Shown one piece after another: positions 52,280-60,786 of a DNA stretch of 64,000 nucleotides. The stretch comes from Azospirillum brasilense (GTDB taxonomy: Bacteria > Pseudomonadota > Alphaproteobacteria > Azospirillales > Azospirillaceae), in NCBI RefSeq assembly GCF_022023855.1, contig NZ_CP059450.1, forward strand, positions 1,403,501 through 1,467,500, in the 5' to 3' direction. Every line of letters begins with the position of its first letter. The first letter of the stretch is position 1. The position numbers and the translations under genes were made by a program. The notes under the pieces were generated by a model. That model was not told where the DNA came from. It saw only the letters and a program-made list of their open reading frames with translations, and searched no databases.

Positions 52280-52377
52280 TCAAAGAAAAAGCTGATGAGA
52301 AACCGTCTTTCGCTGCGGCGCGTTAGGTCAGGCGCGAGACGGATGACATTCCGTTTCACACATAAATGGGACCTGCG

Positions 52378-53823
52378 ATGAGCAAACTCGACCCAGAAGC
52401 GGTCATCAATCTGGCCCCGGTGAAGAAGACGGCCATGCCGACGGTGGGACCCGGGCTGCTGTTGGCGCTGTCCGACGGCTTCATGCTCGCCCTGCTCGGC
52501 TGGACGCTCATCCAGCTGTTCGGAAGCGACACCCTGACCCCGGAAGCGGACCTGTCGCAGCGCGCCCTGGTCACCGGCCTGATGCTGGTGCCGCTGGTGA
52601 AATCGGTTTTCGGAATTTATTCGCTGGGCCGCTTCGACTATCTGGAGCGCACCCGCCGCACCTTCCAGGCGGCCCTGCTGTCGGTCGCCGTTCTGGCCGT
52701 TCCCTTCATCGTGATGGACGGCTTCCGCTCCTTCTTCGTCGAGGCGCTGTCGGTCGCTCTGATCGGCTTCGCGATCACCTACGCCGCCGACCTGCTGCTG
52801 GTGCACGGCCTGATGGCCAGCGCGCTGAACTGGCGCACCCCCGTGGTCATCGTCGGCGCCGGCCCGCAGGGGGCGGCCATCGCGGAGAAGCTGCAGCGCC
52901 TGCCCTGGCTTGGGATGCGCCCGGTCTGCTTCTTCGACGACGACGACACGCTGTGGCAGACCCGCGTCGCCAACCTGCCGGTGGTCGGCTCGACCGACCT
53001 GCTCGCCAAGTCCCCGGCCTACGCCCAGCAGGCCCAGGCCGCCATCGTCGCCGACATCGGGCGCCACAAGAACGAGCTGACGACCCTGGTCGAGCGGCTG
53101 CCCTTCAAGCAGGTCTATTGCCTGCTGGGCGAGGGCAACGTCAGCGCGGTGGACGCCACCTACCACAACCTGCACGGTTCGCTGGCCCTGCGTGTCTCGG
53201 TCCGTCCGCCGACCAGCTACCTGCGCATCCGCCGCGCGCTGGACATCCTGCTCTCGGGCATCCTGCTGGTGGCGGTGGCGCCGCTGATGCTAGGCATCGC
53301 CGCGGCGATCCGTCTGGACAGCCCCGGCCCGGTCATGTTCCGCCAGAAGCGCTGGGCCGGCGGCGACAAGACCTTCGACGTGCTGAAGTTCCGCTCGATG
53401 CACATCAACGCGGAGGAGCACCTCCAGCGCCTGCTGGAGAACGATCCGAAGATGCGCGAAGAGTATATGACCTACCACAAGCTGACCTACGACCCGCGCA
53501 TCACCCCGGTCGGCCGCTTCCTGCGCAAGACCTCGCTCGACGAGCTGCCGCAGCTGGTGAACATCCTGATGGGCGACATGAGCCTGATCGGCCCGCGCGC
53601 CTACATGCCGAAGGAACTGCCGGAGGTCGGCGCCTCCGCGGACGTCATCGGCTCCGTCCGTCCGGGCCTGACCGGCTACTGGCAGGTGTCGGGACGCCAC
53701 CGCACCACCTTCCAGGAACGCGTCGCCATGGACGTCTTCTACGTCCGCAACTGCGGCCTGCTGTTCGACTTCTACATCCTGTGCAAGACCGCGGTGATCG
53801 TCCTCAAGGGCGACGGGTCATGA
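52378..53823 (+). CDS. Undecaprenyl-phosphate sugar-1-phosphate transferase (priming glycosyltransferase, WbaP/PssY-type)
   Basis: The 481-residue membrane protein has an N-terminal hydrophobic part (four helices, about 15-130), a CoA-binding-like Rossmann domain (VVIVGAGPQGAAIAEKLQ, about 155-270) and the C-terminal sugar transferase domain: LRIRRALDILLSGILLVAVAPLM, DSPGPVMFRQKRWAGG, FDVLKFRSMH, LRKTSLDELPQLVNILMGDMS and SLIGPRAYMPKE, ending GLTGYWQVSGR. It starts repeat-unit synthesis by moving a sugar-1-phosphate to undecaprenyl phosphate. ATG 52378 was chosen over 52366 (same frame, four codons longer); the ribosome site is weak for both. Confidence 0.92.
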   Translation: MSKLDPEAVINLAPVKKTAMPTVGPGLLLALSDGFMLALLGWTLIQLFGSDTLTPEADLSQRALVTGLMLVPLVKSVFGIYSLGRFDYLERTRRTFQAALLSVAVLAVPFIVMDGFRSFFVEALSVALIGFAITYAADLLLVHGLMASALNWRTPVVIVGAGPQGAAIAEKLQRLPWLGMRPVCFFDDDDTLWQTRVANLPVVGSTDLLAKSPAYAQQAQAAIVADIGRHKNELTTLVERLPFKQVYCLLGEGNVSAVDATYHNLHGSLALRVSVRPPTSYLRIRRALDILLSGILLVAVAPLMLGIAAAIRLDSPGPVMFRQKRWAGGDKTFDVLKFRSMHINAEEHLQRLLENDPKMREEYMTYHKLTYDPRITPVGRFLRKTSLDELPQLVNILMGDMSLIGPRAYMPKELPEVGASADVIGSVRPGLTGYWQVSGRHRTTFQERVAMDVFYVRNCGLLFDFYILCKTAVIVLKGDGS

Positions 53824-53843
53824 CCCTGCGGCGCCCCATCCAG

Positions 53844-53880
53844 GCCCCTCTTCCCACCTGGGAGAGGGGCTTTCCCTTTT
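53844..53880 (+). terminator. Terminator after the priming transferase
   Basis: GCCCCTCTTCCC (53844-53855) pairs with GGGAGAGGGGC (53860-53870) with one bulged base, followed by TTTCCCTTTT. Confidence 0.75.
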
Positions 53881-54105
53881 CTGGGGTCCATTCCGGACCT
53901 GGGCTGCATATGCCCTGCGGGACCCGCAAGATCGGGGTGGGTGGCCCAACCGGAGGTAGCCCCGACGGGGACGGCCTCCTTAGGCCTAATGCCTCCGCCC
54001 GGCTACAGGTCCGGGCATCGGGTTGGCATCTTCAGAGAACGATGCGGTGCGCCCGTCATGGGCGTTCACTGCCATAGCAGCCCTTTTCACCGGAACAGCG
54101 GCCCC

Positions 54106-55443
54106 ATGAAAGTCCTCGAAGTTCTGGAAAAGAGCATCACCGTCTTCTGCATCGTCTCGTTCGGCGGGTCGGTGCTTCCGGCGCTGCTGACCGGCGGCGG
54201 CACGACCGATCCGGACGCACCGGGCGCGGTGATCTACTTCATGGCCGTCTACGTCATGATCCTGGGCTTGATCGCGCTGCGGCCCAGCCTGGCCTTCCGC
54301 ATCCCGACGGGAAGCCCGGCGGTGTCGCTGATCGTGGCGCTGGCCTTCCTGTCTGCCCTGTGGTCGATCTACCCGGACGTGACGCTGCGCCGCGCGGTGG
54401 CCTTCCTGTTCACCACCGCCTTCGCCGTCTATCTCGCCCTGCGCTACACCTTCCCGGAGATCGTCCGGATGCTGGCGACGGGCCTGTCGATCCTGATGGT
54501 GCTGTCCTACGCCTCGGTCTTCGCCATGCCGGCGGTCGGGCTCGACCACGAGCAGCATGTCGGCGCCTGGAAGGGCATCTTCTGGCAGAAGAACGTCACG
54601 GGCCGCATGATGGTCTGGCTGGTGCTCTGCCTGCTCTGGCTCGACTGGACGCGCGAGGGCAAGCGCTGGGTGGTCCGCCCGCTGCTGCTGATGGCCCTGC
54701 TGCTGATCGTGATGAGCCGGTCGGGCACCGGTCTGGTGACCTCGATCCTGGTCGCCGGCCTGCTGCTGGTCAGCGGCTTCGTGCGCGGCGGCATCCGCAG
54801 CTTCGCGCCGGCCATGGCCTTCGTCCTGCTGGTCGCGGTGGTCGGTATCACCAGCGGCACGACCTTCTGGCACGACATCCTCTACATGCTGGGCCGCGAC
54901 CCGACGCTGACCGGGCGCACGGTGCTGTGGGAACACACGCTGATGTCCATCCAGGACCGCTTCCTGCTCGGCTGGGGCTACGGCGCCTACTGGTACGGAG
55001 CCTACGGTCCGGGCAGCACCTTCACCCAGGGCTGGGGTATCAACTCCGCCCACAACGGATGGATGGAGGCGTGGCTCGACCTCGGCCTGCCCGGCGTGAT
55101 CCTGACGGCGATGCTGATGGGACGCCTGCTGATCCAAGGCTTCGGCGCCATCCGCTACAGCGGGAACCGCGCCGAGCCCGCCTGGATCTTCACCGTCGGC
55201 TGCGCCCTGCTGCTGATCTCGGTGTCGGAGAGCGTGTTCCTGGAGCGCCATTCCCTGAACTGGATCGTGCTGGTGATCGCGGTGACCCGCCTCGTGCAGC
55301 GCCGCCGCTGGGCGAAGATGCAGGCCCGCATGCAAGACCAGCAGCAGGCGTACAACGCCGGCTTCGCCAGTTCCTCCCCCTACGGAACCTCCTACGGCGG
55401 GCCTCCGGCCGCCGGCTGGAGCGGTCCGGCCCGCCCCGGCTGA
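54106..55443 (+). CDS. O-antigen ligase / Wzy-type polymerase family membrane protein
   Basis: The protein of about 445 residues has 10-12 hydrophobic helices and the Wzy_C-like pattern: WSIYPDVTLRRAVAFLFTT, the charged loop HVGAWKGIFWQKNVTGRMM, LLLIVMSRSGTGLVTSIL and the large periplasmic loop GRTVLWEHTLMSIQDRFLLGWGYGAYW followed by NSAHNGWMEAWLDLGLPG. It should polymerise or ligate undecaprenyl-linked repeat units at the outer face of the membrane. ATG 54106 is preferred; the frame runs upstream to 53941 but that part has no gene-like character. It stands first in a run of glycosyltransferase genes. Confidence 0.88.
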   Translation: MKVLEVLEKSITVFCIVSFGGSVLPALLTGGGTTDPDAPGAVIYFMAVYVMILGLIALRPSLAFRIPTGSPAVSLIVALAFLSALWSIYPDVTLRRAVAFLFTTAFAVYLALRYTFPEIVRMLATGLSILMVLSYASVFAMPAVGLDHEQHVGAWKGIFWQKNVTGRMMVWLVLCLLWLDWTREGKRWVVRPLLLMALLLIVMSRSGTGLVTSILVAGLLLVSGFVRGGIRSFAPAMAFVLLVAVVGITSGTTFWHDILYMLGRDPTLTGRTVLWEHTLMSIQDRFLLGWGYGAYWYGAYGPGSTFTQGWGINSAHNGWMEAWLDLGLPGVILTAMLMGRLLIQGFGAIRYSGNRAEPAWIFTVGCALLLISVSESVFLERHSLNWIVLVIAVTRLVQRRRWAKMQARMQDQQQAYNAGFASSSPYGTSYGGPPAAGWSGPARPG

Positions 55444-55504
55444 CGTAAGGAGGCCCCCTCATGTTCCGCCCCCCGAAATCTCCGTCGCGACAGAAGGTAA
55501 TGTC

Positions 55505-56437
55505 ATGACGTCCCCCCAAGAGATGGTCACCGTCGTAATCCCCACCCGCAACCGGCCGGACATGGTCGCGCGGGCCGTGGAGAGCGCCCTGGCCCAGACC
55601 TACGCCCCGCTCGAGGTCGTCGTCGTGATCGACGGGCCCGACCCCGCCACCGAGGAGCGCCTGAGGGCGTTCGGCGACCCGCGGCTGACCGTGATCGCGC
55701 TGGAACAGAACCGCGGCGCCGCCGGCGCCCGCAATCTGGGCGTGGACCGCGCGGAGGGCGCCTGGATCGCCTTCCTCGACGACGACGACGAATGGATGCC
55801 GGGCAAGATCGCCCTGCAGATGGCCGCCCGCCCGCCCGGCGTGCGCTACCCGATCATGAGCTGCCGCTGCAAGGTGGTGACGGCCCGCGGCGACTTCGAA
55901 TGGCCGCGGCGCCTGTGCACCCCGCGGGACCGGATTGGCGACTACCTGTTCGTCCGCCACGGGCTGTTCAAGGGCGAGACCTTCGCCCCCACCACCACCC
56001 TGCTGGCTCCGAAGGCGCTGCTCCAGCGCCAACCGATTCCGAAATCGGCCTTCGACGACTGGGAGTGGCTGATCTCCTGCGGGCAGATCGAAGGCTGCGC
56101 CCTGGTGACCGTGCCGGAGGTGCTGGCGATCCACTACACGGAATCGGACCGCATCACCCTGTCGACCTGCCACAACATCGACATGGCCCTGAACTGGGCG
56201 GAGTCGGTGCGGCCCCGGCTGTCGCCCCGCGCCTACGCCAGCCTGCTGCTCCAGGCCACCGGCGGGGAGCAGGCGGCACGCACCCCGGCGGTGCGCAAGC
56301 GCATCCTGAAATCGGCGCTGCGCGACGGCGCGCCGACCCCGATGGCGCTGACCACCTTCCTGATGCATTCGCTGATGCCGGTCGGGCTGCGGCGCCGGCT
56401 GCGTCAGGCCATCTTCTCGGCTCCCGGCGCGGCGTGA
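55505..56437 (+). CDS. Family 2 glycosyltransferase
   Basis: The 310-residue cytosolic protein shows the GT2 fold: MVTVVIPTRNRPDMVARAVESAL, VVVIDGPDPATEERLRAFGD, NRGAAGARNLGVDRAEGAWIAFLDDDDEWMPGK (the DDDD metal site, about residues 95-98). The C-terminal third is helical with few conserved motifs. It adds one sugar from an NDP donor to the growing repeat unit. It is followed within 10 bases by a GT4 gene, so the two are co-transcribed. The sugar cannot be predicted. Confidence 0.92.
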   Translation: MTSPQEMVTVVIPTRNRPDMVARAVESALAQTYAPLEVVVVIDGPDPATEERLRAFGDPRLTVIALEQNRGAAGARNLGVDRAEGAWIAFLDDDDEWMPGKIALQMAARPPGVRYPIMSCRCKVVTARGDFEWPRRLCTPRDRIGDYLFVRHGLFKGETFAPTTTLLAPKALLQRQPIPKSAFDDWEWLISCGQIEGCALVTVPEVLAIHYTESDRITLSTCHNIDMALNWAESVRPRLSPRAYASLLLQATGGEQAARTPAVRKRILKSALRDGAPTPMALTTFLMHSLMPVGLRRRLRQAIFSAPGAA

Positions 56438-56444
56438 GGGCAGA

Positions 56445-57653
56445 ATGGGTTTGATCGACAGGGGTTTCCGGCGCAAAAAGGCGTCCCGCGCCTGCATTGT
56501 CTTCGCCACCCCCGGCGCGCTCGACGGCGGCGGGGGGATCGGGCGGATGACGGGCTACATCGTCGACGCCTTCCAGAACAGCCCCGCCGCCCCGGAAACC
56601 GTGGTGCTCGACACCCGCGGCACCGGCAGCGCCCTGCTGTCGCCGGTCTATCTAGCCGGCACGCTGGCGCGGCTGAGCGCCCTGATGCTGCGCCGCCGCC
56701 CGTCGGTCGTGCACATCAACGTGTCGGAGAACGCCAGCGTCTGGCGCAAGGCGGTGGTCCAGCTCTTCGCCGGGCTGTTCTCCTGCCCCACGGTCGTGCA
56801 CCTGCACGGCGCGTCCTTCATGGAGTATTTCGACAAGGGGCCGGTGTCCCGCGCGATCAGCCGCTGGCTGTTCGACCGCTGCGGCATCGCTCTGGTGCTG
56901 GGCGAGAGCTGGCGGAACTTCCTGGTGCAGTCGGTCGGGACGGACCCGCACAAGGTCCGCGTGCTCTACAACGCCGTGCCGGACATCGGCGCCGACCTGC
57001 CGGTTCGCGCCGCCCCGCCGGAGGGGGCGATCGTGTCGCTGCTGGTGCTCGCCAACCTGTCGGAGCGCAAGGGCATCGGCACGCTGCTGCGCTCCTGCCG
57101 GCTGATGAAGGACCAGGGCTTCCGCTTCCGCGTGACCATCGGCGGCGGCGGCGACGTCGAGGGCTACCGCCGCATGGCGGCGGAGCTGGGCGTGGACGGC
57201 GACTGCCGGTTCGAGGGCTGGATCTCCCGCGAGCAGGCGCACGCCCATCTGCGCGACCACGACATGCTGCTTCTGCCCTCGACCCACGAGGGGCTGCCCA
57301 TGGTGATCCTGGAGGCGCTGTCCACCGGCATGCCCGTCGTCACCACCCCGGTCGGCTCGATCCCGGAGGTGCTGACCGACGGGGAGACGGCGCGCATCGT
57401 CCCGGTCAACGACCCGGAGGCGCTGGCCCACGCGGTCCGCGACCTCGCCACCCGGCCGGCGCTCTACGCGCGCCTGTCGGCGGAGGGGCGTCGGCTGTTC
57501 CTGGAGAAATTCGTCATCGAGTCCTATGGCCGCAGCCTTCAGGACATCTATGCGGAGCTGAACCGCCCCGACGCCGTTCGGCGCCCCTCGCTGGGGGCAC
57601 TGCCCGACGCTGCAGCGGCCAAGCCATCGCTGACCCGCGCGGGCCGACAGTAA
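56445..57653 (+). CDS. Family 4 glycosyltransferase (first of a tandem pair)
   Basis: The 402-residue GT-B protein has the N-terminal acceptor part GGGIGRMTGYIVDAFQNS, VVHINVSENASVWRKAVV and VVHLHGASFMEYFD, and the C-terminal GT4 donor site ANLSERKGIGTLL, FEGWISREQAHAHLRDHDMLLLPSTHEGLPMVILEALSTGMPVV (the EGLP and Glu-x7-Glu signatures). It is related to the next gene along its length, with an equivalent HINVSENxSVxRK/HIHMAEYxSVLRK segment, so the pair arose by duplication. The extra C-terminal tail of about 30 residues is not shared. Sugar and linkage are unknown. Confidence 0.92.
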   Translation: MGLIDRGFRRKKASRACIVFATPGALDGGGGIGRMTGYIVDAFQNSPAAPETVVLDTRGTGSALLSPVYLAGTLARLSALMLRRRPSVVHINVSENASVWRKAVVQLFAGLFSCPTVVHLHGASFMEYFDKGPVSRAISRWLFDRCGIALVLGESWRNFLVQSVGTDPHKVRVLYNAVPDIGADLPVRAAPPEGAIVSLLVLANLSERKGIGTLLRSCRLMKDQGFRFRVTIGGGGDVEGYRRMAAELGVDGDCRFEGWISREQAHAHLRDHDMLLLPSTHEGLPMVILEALSTGMPVVTTPVGSIPEVLTDGETARIVPVNDPEALAHAVRDLATRPALYARLSAEGRRLFLEKFVIESYGRSLQDIYAELNRPDAVRRPSLGALPDAAAAKPSLTRAGRQ

Positions 57654-57733
57654 GAACCCATTTTTCCCGCGGGGTCCTTTAATTCCTTCCTCCCTGAAGC
57701 TTCGCGAGGGGAGCGCGACAGTCAGGAGCGGAT

Positions 57734-58861
57734 ATGATCTACATCGTTTCACCCGGCGGCACGCTCGAAAAGGGCGGCATGGGGCGAATCGTCGACAACT
57801 TCACGACGGACTTACGGGAGAACCGCCCCGACGTGAAGTTCGAGGTGATCGACAGCTACGGGCCGAACGCAAAATTCCATCTGATGCCCTTCTACTTCGC
57901 CGCCGCGCTGCTGCGCCTGTTCGGCTGCTTCGCGACCGGCAAGGCCCAGCTCGTGCACATCCACATGGCCGAGTACGGCAGCGTGCTGCGCAAGGGACTG
58001 ATCGTCGCCATGGCCTCGCTGTTCCGGGTGCCGGTCGTCCTGCATCTGCACGGCGGGCGCTTTCCGAAACATTACGAGGACGCCAAGCCGCTGTCCCGGT
58101 GGGCCATCCGCCACATGATGGAGATGACCAGCGAGGTGGTGGTGCTGGGCGAATACTGGCGCAACTGGGTGGTCACCACCTTCCCGGCCGTGCGCCGTGC
58201 GACCCTGCTGCACAACGCCGTGCCGGGACCGGAGACGATCCCGGAGCGCGCGGAGGACGGGCCGGTGCGCCTGCTGTTCCTCGGCCGCCTGATCAAGCTG
58301 AAGGGCATCGACGTCCTGCTGGACGCCCTGGCGTCGGAGACCTGCCGCAGCCGCTCCTGGCAACTGACCATCGCCGGCGACGGCGATCTGGAAACCTACC
58401 GCGCGCAGGCCAAGGCGCTGGGGTTGGGGGAGCGCGTGCGCTTCACCGGCTGGCTCGACCAGACCGGCTGCCGCAAGGAACTGGTGCAGGCCCATGTGCT
58501 GGTCCAGCCCTCCATGTTCGAGGGGCTGCCGATGTCGGTGCTTGAGGCCATGGCCAATGGTCTGACCATCGTCGCCACTCCGGTCGGCAGCGTGGGCGAC
58601 GCCATCGCCGACGAGGAGACCGGCCTGCTGGTGCCGCCGGGCGACCGGACGGCCCTGGCCGAGGCGCTGGCCCGCGTGATCGACGACGCGGAGTTGCGCC
58701 GCCGGCTGGGCGAGGGCGCCCGCCGCCGCTTCGAACGCCAGTTCGACATCGCCGTCTACCGGGAACGCATCGTGGAGATCTACCGCCGCAACGCCCGCGG
58801 TTGGATGTCCGAGCCGGCGCCCACGGCATCCATCGGGCCGCGCCGGGCTCGCTCCGGCTGA
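57734..58861 (+). CDS. Family 4 glycosyltransferase (second of a tandem pair)
   Basis: The 375-residue GT-B protein has GGMGRIVDNFTTDLRENRPD, VHIHMAEYGSVLRKGLIVAM and VVLHLHGGRFPKHYED in the first half and FLGRLIKLKGIDVLLDAL, FTGWLDQTGCRKEL, LVQPSMFEGLPMSVLEAMANGL in the GT4 donor half. It resembles the preceding gene in the acceptor half as well as the donor half, so they are paralogues that may act on neighbouring sugars. It begins 80 bases after that gene and ends before a GC-rich hairpin. Substrates are not known. Confidence 0.93.
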   Translation: MIYIVSPGGTLEKGGMGRIVDNFTTDLRENRPDVKFEVIDSYGPNAKFHLMPFYFAAALLRLFGCFATGKAQLVHIHMAEYGSVLRKGLIVAMASLFRVPVVLHLHGGRFPKHYEDAKPLSRWAIRHMMEMTSEVVVLGEYWRNWVVTTFPAVRRATLLHNAVPGPETIPERAEDGPVRLLFLGRLIKLKGIDVLLDALASETCRSRSWQLTIAGDGDLETYRAQAKALGLGERVRFTGWLDQTGCRKELVQAHVLVQPSMFEGLPMSVLEAMANGLTIVATPVGSVGDAIADEETGLLVPPGDRTALAEALARVIDDAELRRRLGEGARRRFERQFDIAVYRERIVEIYRRNARGWMSEPAPTASIGPRRARSG

Positions 58862-58876
58862 CGACCCCGCCGATCC

Positions 58877-58912
58877 CGGGCCCGGTCCGAACCGGGCCCG
58901 TCCTGCCTTTCA
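58877..58912 (+). terminator. Strong hairpin after the second GT4 gene
   Basis: CGGGCCCGGT (58877-58886) pairs perfectly with ACCGGGCCCG (58891-58900) around CCGA; TCCTGCCTTTC follows, a weak T-tract. Confidence 0.6.
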
Positions 58913-58978
58913 ACCGGTCCGCAACCGCCTTGCCAGCCGTGAACAAAGGACCGGACACACAGCAGAGGTCCAATCCCC

Positions 58979-59890
58979 ATGAAGCAAGCCATCGCGGCCG
59001 GAATCGTGCGCTGGACGGGAGTCGGTGCCCTGTTCCGAAATCTGTTCGCGCGCCGGAACGTGACCATCGTCGTGTATCACGACCCGGACCCGGAGGTGAT
59101 GCGCGCGCACCTCGCCTGGTACGCCGAGCGCTACAGCTTCACCACGCTGGACGCGGTGGCCGACGCGCTGGAGAGCGGGCGGTGGGGTGACCTGCCGCCC
59201 TATCCGCTTGTCGTCACCTTTGACGACGGCCACCGCAACAACGCCCGCCTGGAACCTCTGTTCAAGGAGTTCGGGGTTCGCCCGACCATTTACCTGTGCA
59301 GCCGGGTGGTCGGCACCGCCCGCCCCTATTGGTGGAAGACCGCCGCGGCCGGGCGAATCGGCGCCGAGACTCTGAAACGCCTTCCCGATCCGGAACGCCG
59401 CCGCCGGCTCGCCGAAGCCGGCGACGATCCCGACCGGGACGGCGCCGACCGCCAGTCGCTGACCTGGGATGAGGTGCGACATCTGGCCGCCGTCACCGAT
59501 TACGGCGCCCACACCCGCACCCACCCGATCCTCCTGCAATGCGACGACCAGCGCTGCGCCGAGGAGATCGCGCTGTGCAAGACCGAGCTGGAGGAGGCCA
59601 CCGGCCTGCCCTGCCGCCATTTCGCCTTCCCCAACGGCGATTTCAGCGACCGCGAGGTGGCGATCATCCGACAGGCCGGCTACCGCACCGCGCGCACCAT
59701 CGATCCGGGCTGGAATGGCCCGAAGGCCGATCCGCTGCGGCTGCACGCCGTGCCCATTTCCGATGACGCCGCGGTGGACTGGCTGTCGGTGCAGGTGACC
59801 GGCATCCCGGCTTGGCTGCGCAAGCGCAAGAATGGCGGCGTCGCGTCGAACCCCGCCCCGACGCACGGCGATCCGCTGCCGGCGGCGTGA
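58979..59890 (+). CDS. Polysaccharide deacetylase (NodB-like, CE4)
   Basis: The 303-residue protein has the CE4 motif 1 VVTFDDGHRNN (catalytic Asp and metal Asp), motif 2 YGAHTRTHPILLQC (the HxxxHP metal pair) and the later HFAFPNGDFSDREV. The core spans about residues 75-230. No signal peptide or membrane segment is visible, so it acts in the cytosol, perhaps on lipid-linked intermediates or a soluble sugar, rather than on the exported polymer. It removes N-acetyl groups in its family. The gene ends before palindromic element C. Confidence 0.9.
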   Translation: MKQAIAAGIVRWTGVGALFRNLFARRNVTIVVYHDPDPEVMRAHLAWYAERYSFTTLDAVADALESGRWGDLPPYPLVVTFDDGHRNNARLEPLFKEFGVRPTIYLCSRVVGTARPYWWKTAAAGRIGAETLKRLPDPERRRRLAEAGDDPDRDGADRQSLTWDEVRHLAAVTDYGAHTRTHPILLQCDDQRCAEEIALCKTELEEATGLPCRHFAFPNGDFSDREVAIIRQAGYRTARTIDPGWNGPKADPLRLHAVPISDDAAVDWLSVQVTGIPAWLRKRKNGGVASNPAPTHGDPLPAA

Positions 59891-60425
59891 TCCTGGCCTT
59901 ATGGCAAGCGCTTCCGATGTCCCCTCGCCCCTCTGGGGAGAGGGTTAGAGTGAGGGGGTTGCGCTTTTGCCGGACGCGCCGCCACGCGCAACCCCCTCAC
60001 CCGGCCCTTCGGGCCACCCTCTCCCCAGAGGGGCGAGGGAAAGCACGCCCGCCCCCTCAGCAACCATGACGAGAGCGATAGGCCTGCCTACGCCGCAAGT
60101 CAGAGAGGGCTCTCCAAGAGTACGAGAAGGTATTCCCTGCTCAATTGCAATGACCCTGAGTGGTTAGCCACTGTCTTCACCGTCCGATCGTCCTTTGCAC
60201 TCTCGAAAACACCGCATTCGAATGCAATAAAGAATGACGTACTCGGCGGCGTTGCCGAAGCCTCTCTGCAAAGAACGGGAAATGCCTTTCCCAATCCCAC
60301 GCAACGAGGCGGTAACACCGAAAGGAACGGAACGGCCCCTTTGGAGTAACCCCCAACGAGGTCGACCACCGTCCCGAACTGCCGGCCAAGGATCGACGAT
60401 CAAACCCACAGGAGTTGCCAGCGAC
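59891..60425. other. 535-base intergenic region before the acyl carrier protein gene
   Basis: The left part is palindromic element C. The right part (about 60100-60425) is less GC-rich than the genes and holds a perfect palindrome GCATTCGAATGC (60214-60225) and probably the promoter of the ACP operon. An N-terminal extension of the ACP frame to 60234 has no gene-like sequence. Confidence 0.55.
59922..60039. repeat. Dispersed palindromic intergenic element, copy C (118 bases)
   Basis: The 23-base ends (59922-59944 and 60017-60039) are exact inverse complements, and the inner pair GTGAGGGGGTTGCGC (59950-59964) and GCGCAACCCCCTCAC (59986-60000) is also exact. The element can form one long hairpin or cruciform. 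Bases 59951-59987 equal 38669-38705 of copy A. Confidence 0.85.
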
Positions 60426-60722
60426 ATGCGGACCGCCATCACCACCGAGACGACGACCCTGAGCGCACCCGCCACCCAGGAAATCCGCGCCTTCATCGTG
60501 GAGAACTTCCTGCTCGGCAGCGACTCCGGCTTCGACAACGCCGAATCCCTGCTGGAGACCGGCATCATCGACTCCACCGGCATCATGCACGTCGTGGCCT
60601 TCCTGGAAGAGCACTTCGGCATCATCGTCGAGGACGAGGACATGGTGGCCGACAACCTCGAATCGGTCAGCCGCATCGCCGCCTACGTCGAGCGCAAGCG
60701 GGCCCTGAAGGACGCGGCCTGA
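60426..60722 (+). CDS. Acyl carrier protein
   Basis: The 98-residue protein matches ACP: EIRAFIVENFLLGSDSGFDNAESLLETGIIDSTGIMHVVAFLEEHFGI, where the Ser of IIDSTGIM (about residue 50) receives 4'-phosphopantetheine, and then DEDMVADNLESVSRIAAYV. It is not the housekeeping AcpP, whose motif is DSLD. It carries an acyl or aminoacyl thioester for the enzymes next to it. It is followed by an AMP-dependent ligase (64-base gap) and an amidotransferase, forming a small module at the end of the exopolysaccharide locus. GGAG lies 11 bases before the ATG. Confidence 0.92.
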   Translation: MRTAITTETTTLSAPATQEIRAFIVENFLLGSDSGFDNAESLLETGIIDSTGIMHVVAFLEEHFGIIVEDEDMVADNLESVSRIAAYVERKRALKDAA

Positions 60723-60786
60723 TCCTTCCGCCAGGACGGAACGGGCCATCGGGACAGTCACCGAAGCCAGGCAAGGGAACAGCGTC

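Larger units (their letters stand above)
51530..52377. other. 848-base intergenic region with palindromic element and inverted repeat
   Basis: It contains palindromic element D (51673-51775) and a short inverted repeat at 52258-52279, entered separately. No convincing ORF was found. It must hold the promoters of the divergent flippase and priming-transferase genes. Confidence 0.55.

Noticed and set aside
53941..54105. N-terminal extension of the O-antigen ligase-like frame
   Set aside because: No membrane or conserved sequence and no ribosome site; MKVLEVLEKSI at 54106 is a natural start.
60234..60425. N-terminal extension of the ACP frame
   Set aside because: ACPs start shortly before the first helix; the extension lies in intergenic DNA of different composition.
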